Positions 6,020 through 7,240 of a stretch of 7,240 bases of DNA are shown in pieces; position 1 is the stretch's first letter, and each line of letters opens with the position of its first letter. The DNA comes from Candidatus Scatomorpha stercoravium (lineage in GTDB: Bacteria > Bacillota > Clostridia > Oscillospirales > Oscillospiraceae). The translations under genes and the position numbers were made by a program. Location of the stretch: positions 1 to 7,240 of the forward strand of contig DVKN01000242.1 in assembly GCA_018716005.1 (NCBI GenBank), read 5' to 3'. The notes beneath the pieces are model-generated. The model saw nothing but the letters and a program-made list of their open reading frames with translations, had not been told where the DNA came from and did not search any database.

Positions 6020-6037
6020 GCAAATTTGATGCATTTG
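6016..6037 (+). promoter_or_regulatory. 11-nt tandem direct repeat, candidate OmpR-type regulator site
   Basis: TGATGCAAATT (6016-6026) is followed immediately by TGATGCATTTG (6027-6037), matching at 8 of 11 positions with an exact TGATGCA core. Dimers of the OmpR/PhoB family typically bind tandem half-sites spaced about 11 bp apart, on one face of the helix. The repeat occupies about -37 to -16 of the downstream promoter, where the -35 box would be. Autoregulation by the adjacent regulator is inferred. Confidence 0.45.
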
Positions 6038-6046
6038 TGGTATAGT
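6038..6046 (+). promoter_or_regulatory. Extended -10 promoter of the two-component operon
   Basis: TGGTATAGT is an extended -10 (TGnTATAGT). No recognisable TTGACA lies 16-18 nt upstream, a position taken by the TGATGCA repeats, which fits a promoter needing an activator or relying on the extended -10. The predicted transcript would start near 6053, just before the ribosome binding site, giving a very short leader. An alternative -10, TATAAA at 6046-6051, has only a 14-nt spacer to TTGATG at 6026. Confidence 0.55.
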
Positions 6047-6054
6047 ATAAATGC

Positions 6055-6061
6055 GGAGGTG
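6055..6061 (+). promoter_or_regulatory. Ribosome binding site of the response regulator
   Basis: GGAGGTG lies 8 nt before the ATG at 6070 and is a near-consensus Shine-Dalgarno sequence that fixes the start. Confidence 0.85.
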
Positions 6062-6069
6062 TTTGGACT

Positions 6070-6723
6070 ATGAATCGCATCCTGGTCGTAGAGGACGAGA
6101 AGCCCATCAACGACCTGATAGTAATGAACCTCAGCGAGGCCGGATACGAGTGCACAAGCGCGCTGGACGGCCTTGCCGCGGCTGACATACTCGAGCGCGA
6201 GAGCTTCGACCTCGTGCTGCTGGACATAATGCTGCCGGGCGCCGACGGCTACGAGCTGCTGGACTTTATAAAGCCGATGGGCATCCCCGTGATATTCATA
6301 ACCGCGCGCGGCTCCATGGCGGACAAGGTCCGGGGCCTGCGCCTGGGCGCCGACGACTACCTGGTCAAGCCCTTCGAGATAGTCGAGCTCCTCGCCCGGG
6401 TCGAGGCCGTGCTCCGCCGCGCCGGCAAGGGCAGCGACGTCATAGAGATAGGCGGCCTGAGCATCGACACGCGCTCGCTCACCGTCTCCCGGGGCAGCAA
6501 GCCCATCGCCCTCACCGCAAAGGAGTTCGACCTCCTGCTCCTGTTCGTCCAGAACCGGAACATCGCCCTCTTCCGCGAGACAATATATGAGCGCATCTGG
6601 GGCGGCGACTATATGGGCGACAGCCGCACTGTCGACCTGCATGTGCAGCGCCTGAGAAAGAAGCTCCACTGGGAGGACAAGATAAAGACCATTTATAAGG
6701 TGGGATACAGGCTTGAAATCTGA
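6070..6723 (+). CDS. OmpR/PhoB-family response regulator
   Basis: This 217-residue protein is a DNA-binding response regulator. The receiver domain (about 3-117) has the acidic pair E8 and D9, the phospho-accepting D52 in VLLDIMLPGADGYELL, the switch T78 in FITAR, and K100 in YLVKPFEIVELLARV, so all residues needed for phosphotransfer are present. The C-terminal winged helix (about 126-217) has the family signature ALTAKEFDLLLLF, ERIWGGDYMGDSRTVDLHVQRLRKKL, and the closing TIYKVGYRLEI. The length is typical. The ATG follows GGAGGTG by 8 nt. The 3' end overlaps the histidine kinase gene by 11 bp, which identifies the cognate pair. The regulated genes cannot be deduced; tandem 11-nt repeats directly upstream suggest it may control its own promoter. 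It resembles many Clostridia regulators of envelope or antibiotic response, but no specific orthologue is recognised. Confidence 0.95.
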   Translation: MNRILVVEDEKPINDLIVMNLSEAGYECTSALDGLAAADILERESFDLVLLDIMLPGADGYELLDFIKPMGIPVIFITARGSMADKVRGLRLGADDYLVKPFEIVELLARVEAVLRRAGKGSDVIEIGGLSIDTRSLTVSRGSKPIALTAKEFDLLLLFVQNRNIALFRETIYERIWGGDYMGDSRTVDLHVQRLRKKLHWEDKIKTIYKVGYRLEI

Positions 6724-7240
6724 GGGTAACCGGGGCATATCCGGCGTTTTCCTCACATCGGTGTGCGTCATCGCCGCCATAATATGCGCCCTCGGCTGCC
6801 GCGCCGCCTCGCGCGGGGACTTCAGCTGGCCGCTCTACGCCGCCGTGCTGCTCATAAGCTCCGCCGCGGGCGGGGGCATAATCGCGTTCTCCGTCCGCCG
6901 CGCGCTGCGCGAGCGGGCGGCTCAGCTGGCACGGGCGGAGAGCGAGTGCGAGCGCCTCAGCTCCGAGATGGCGAACCTATCAGAGATAGCCGAGCGCCGC
7001 GAGGAGTTCATCGCTTCCTTCGCGCACGAGCTGAAGACCCCGCTCACGGCCATCATCGGCTATGCGGATATGCTCCGCTCCCGCGAGATGACGCCGAAGA
7101 ACCGCTTCACCGCCGCGGGCTATATCTTCTCAGAGGGCAAGCGCTTAGAGTCGCTCTCGCTCAAGCTGCTCGAGCTCATCGTCTCCGGCAAGCAGGGCAT
7201 AGAGCGCCGCCGCTTCGACGCGCCGTACTTCATCCGCGAG
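6713..7240 (+). CDS. Sensor histidine kinase, N-terminal part (3' end outside window)
   Basis: The reading frame runs off the right edge after 176 residues. The start is taken as TTG at 6713, because AAGGTGGGA lies just upstream (6697-6705) and this start retains the short cytoplasmic tail before the first membrane helix. The visible protein has TM1 at about 11-29 (GVFLTSVCVIAAIICALGC), an extracytoplasmic loop of only about 11 residues, TM2 at about 41-61, and a charged, probably coiled-coil linker at about 62-97. The HisKA dimerisation/phosphotransfer domain follows, with the phospho-accepting H105 in ASFAHELKTPLTAIIGYADML. E106 and T109 match the E-x-x-T pattern linked to phosphatase activity. 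There is no room for a HAMP or PAS domain of normal size. The ATP-binding domain lies beyond the window. Such short-loop kinases often sense within the membrane or through partner proteins; the stimulus here is unknown. The gene overlaps its regulator by 11 bp. Confidence 0.9.
   Translation, partial: MKSEGNRGISGVFLTSVCVIAAIICALGCRAASRGDFSWPLYAAVLLISSAAGGGIIAFSVRRALRERAAQLARAESECERLSSEMANLSEIAERREEFIASFAHELKTPLTAIIGYADMLRSREMTPKNRFTAAGYIFSEGKRLESLSLKLLELIVSGKQGIERRRFDAPYFIRE

Noticed and set aside
5998..6780. 260-codon minus-strand open frame opposite the response regulator
   Set aside because: It mirrors the codons of a complete OmpR-type regulator, and its lower-coordinate end runs through the promoter and palindromes. 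No ribosome binding site or family match supports it.

Overview
The window looks like chromosomal core sequence from a GC-rich member of the Bacillota, most likely class Clostridia (an Oscillospirales-like gut bacterium is my guess). Three things suggest this: the order yigZ-dgt-dnaG-rpoD, which resembles the dgt-dnaG-sigA macromolecular-synthesis cluster of Clostridia; strong AGGAGG-type ribosome binding sites; and a compact OmpR-type two-component pair. The taxonomic call is inference. No plasmid, phage, transposase, CRISPR, tRNA or rRNA sequence is visible.

Layout from left to right. Positions 1-591 (+) hold the C-terminal part of an unrecognised protein cut by the left edge. Positions 592-1093 are a non-coding tract of about 500 bp between convergent genes. 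It is rich in hairpins and repeat-like elements and ends in a clear intrinsic terminator for the leftward operon. Positions 1094-5813 (-) carry four genes transcribed leftward in the order yigZ, dgt, dnaG, rpoD. dgt/dnaG and dnaG/rpoD are tightly coupled: the dgt stop codon lies inside the dnaG ribosome binding site, and dnaG overlaps rpoD by 8 bp. Positions 5814-6069 are a divergent intergenic region with a promoter for each direction, two perfect inverted repeats and an 11-nt tandem direct repeat just upstream of the rightward -10 box. Positions 6070-7240 (+) carry an OmpR/PhoB-type response regulator and, overlapping it by 11 bp, the N-terminal part of a membrane histidine kinase cut by the right edge.

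The leftward cluster joins dNTP-pool control (Dgt), primer synthesis (DnaG) and the housekeeping sigma factor (RpoD), with an IMPACT/YigZ-family protein in front. The rightward pair is a self-contained sensory circuit whose stimulus cannot be read from the sequence.

I found no convincing undescribed system. The points most worth a second look are non-coding: the repeated hairpin with paired, compensating stem changes in the 592-1093 tract, and the phased repeats and palindromes in front of the response regulator. Two very long antisense open frames opposite rpoD and dnaG/dgt are mirror-frame artefacts.
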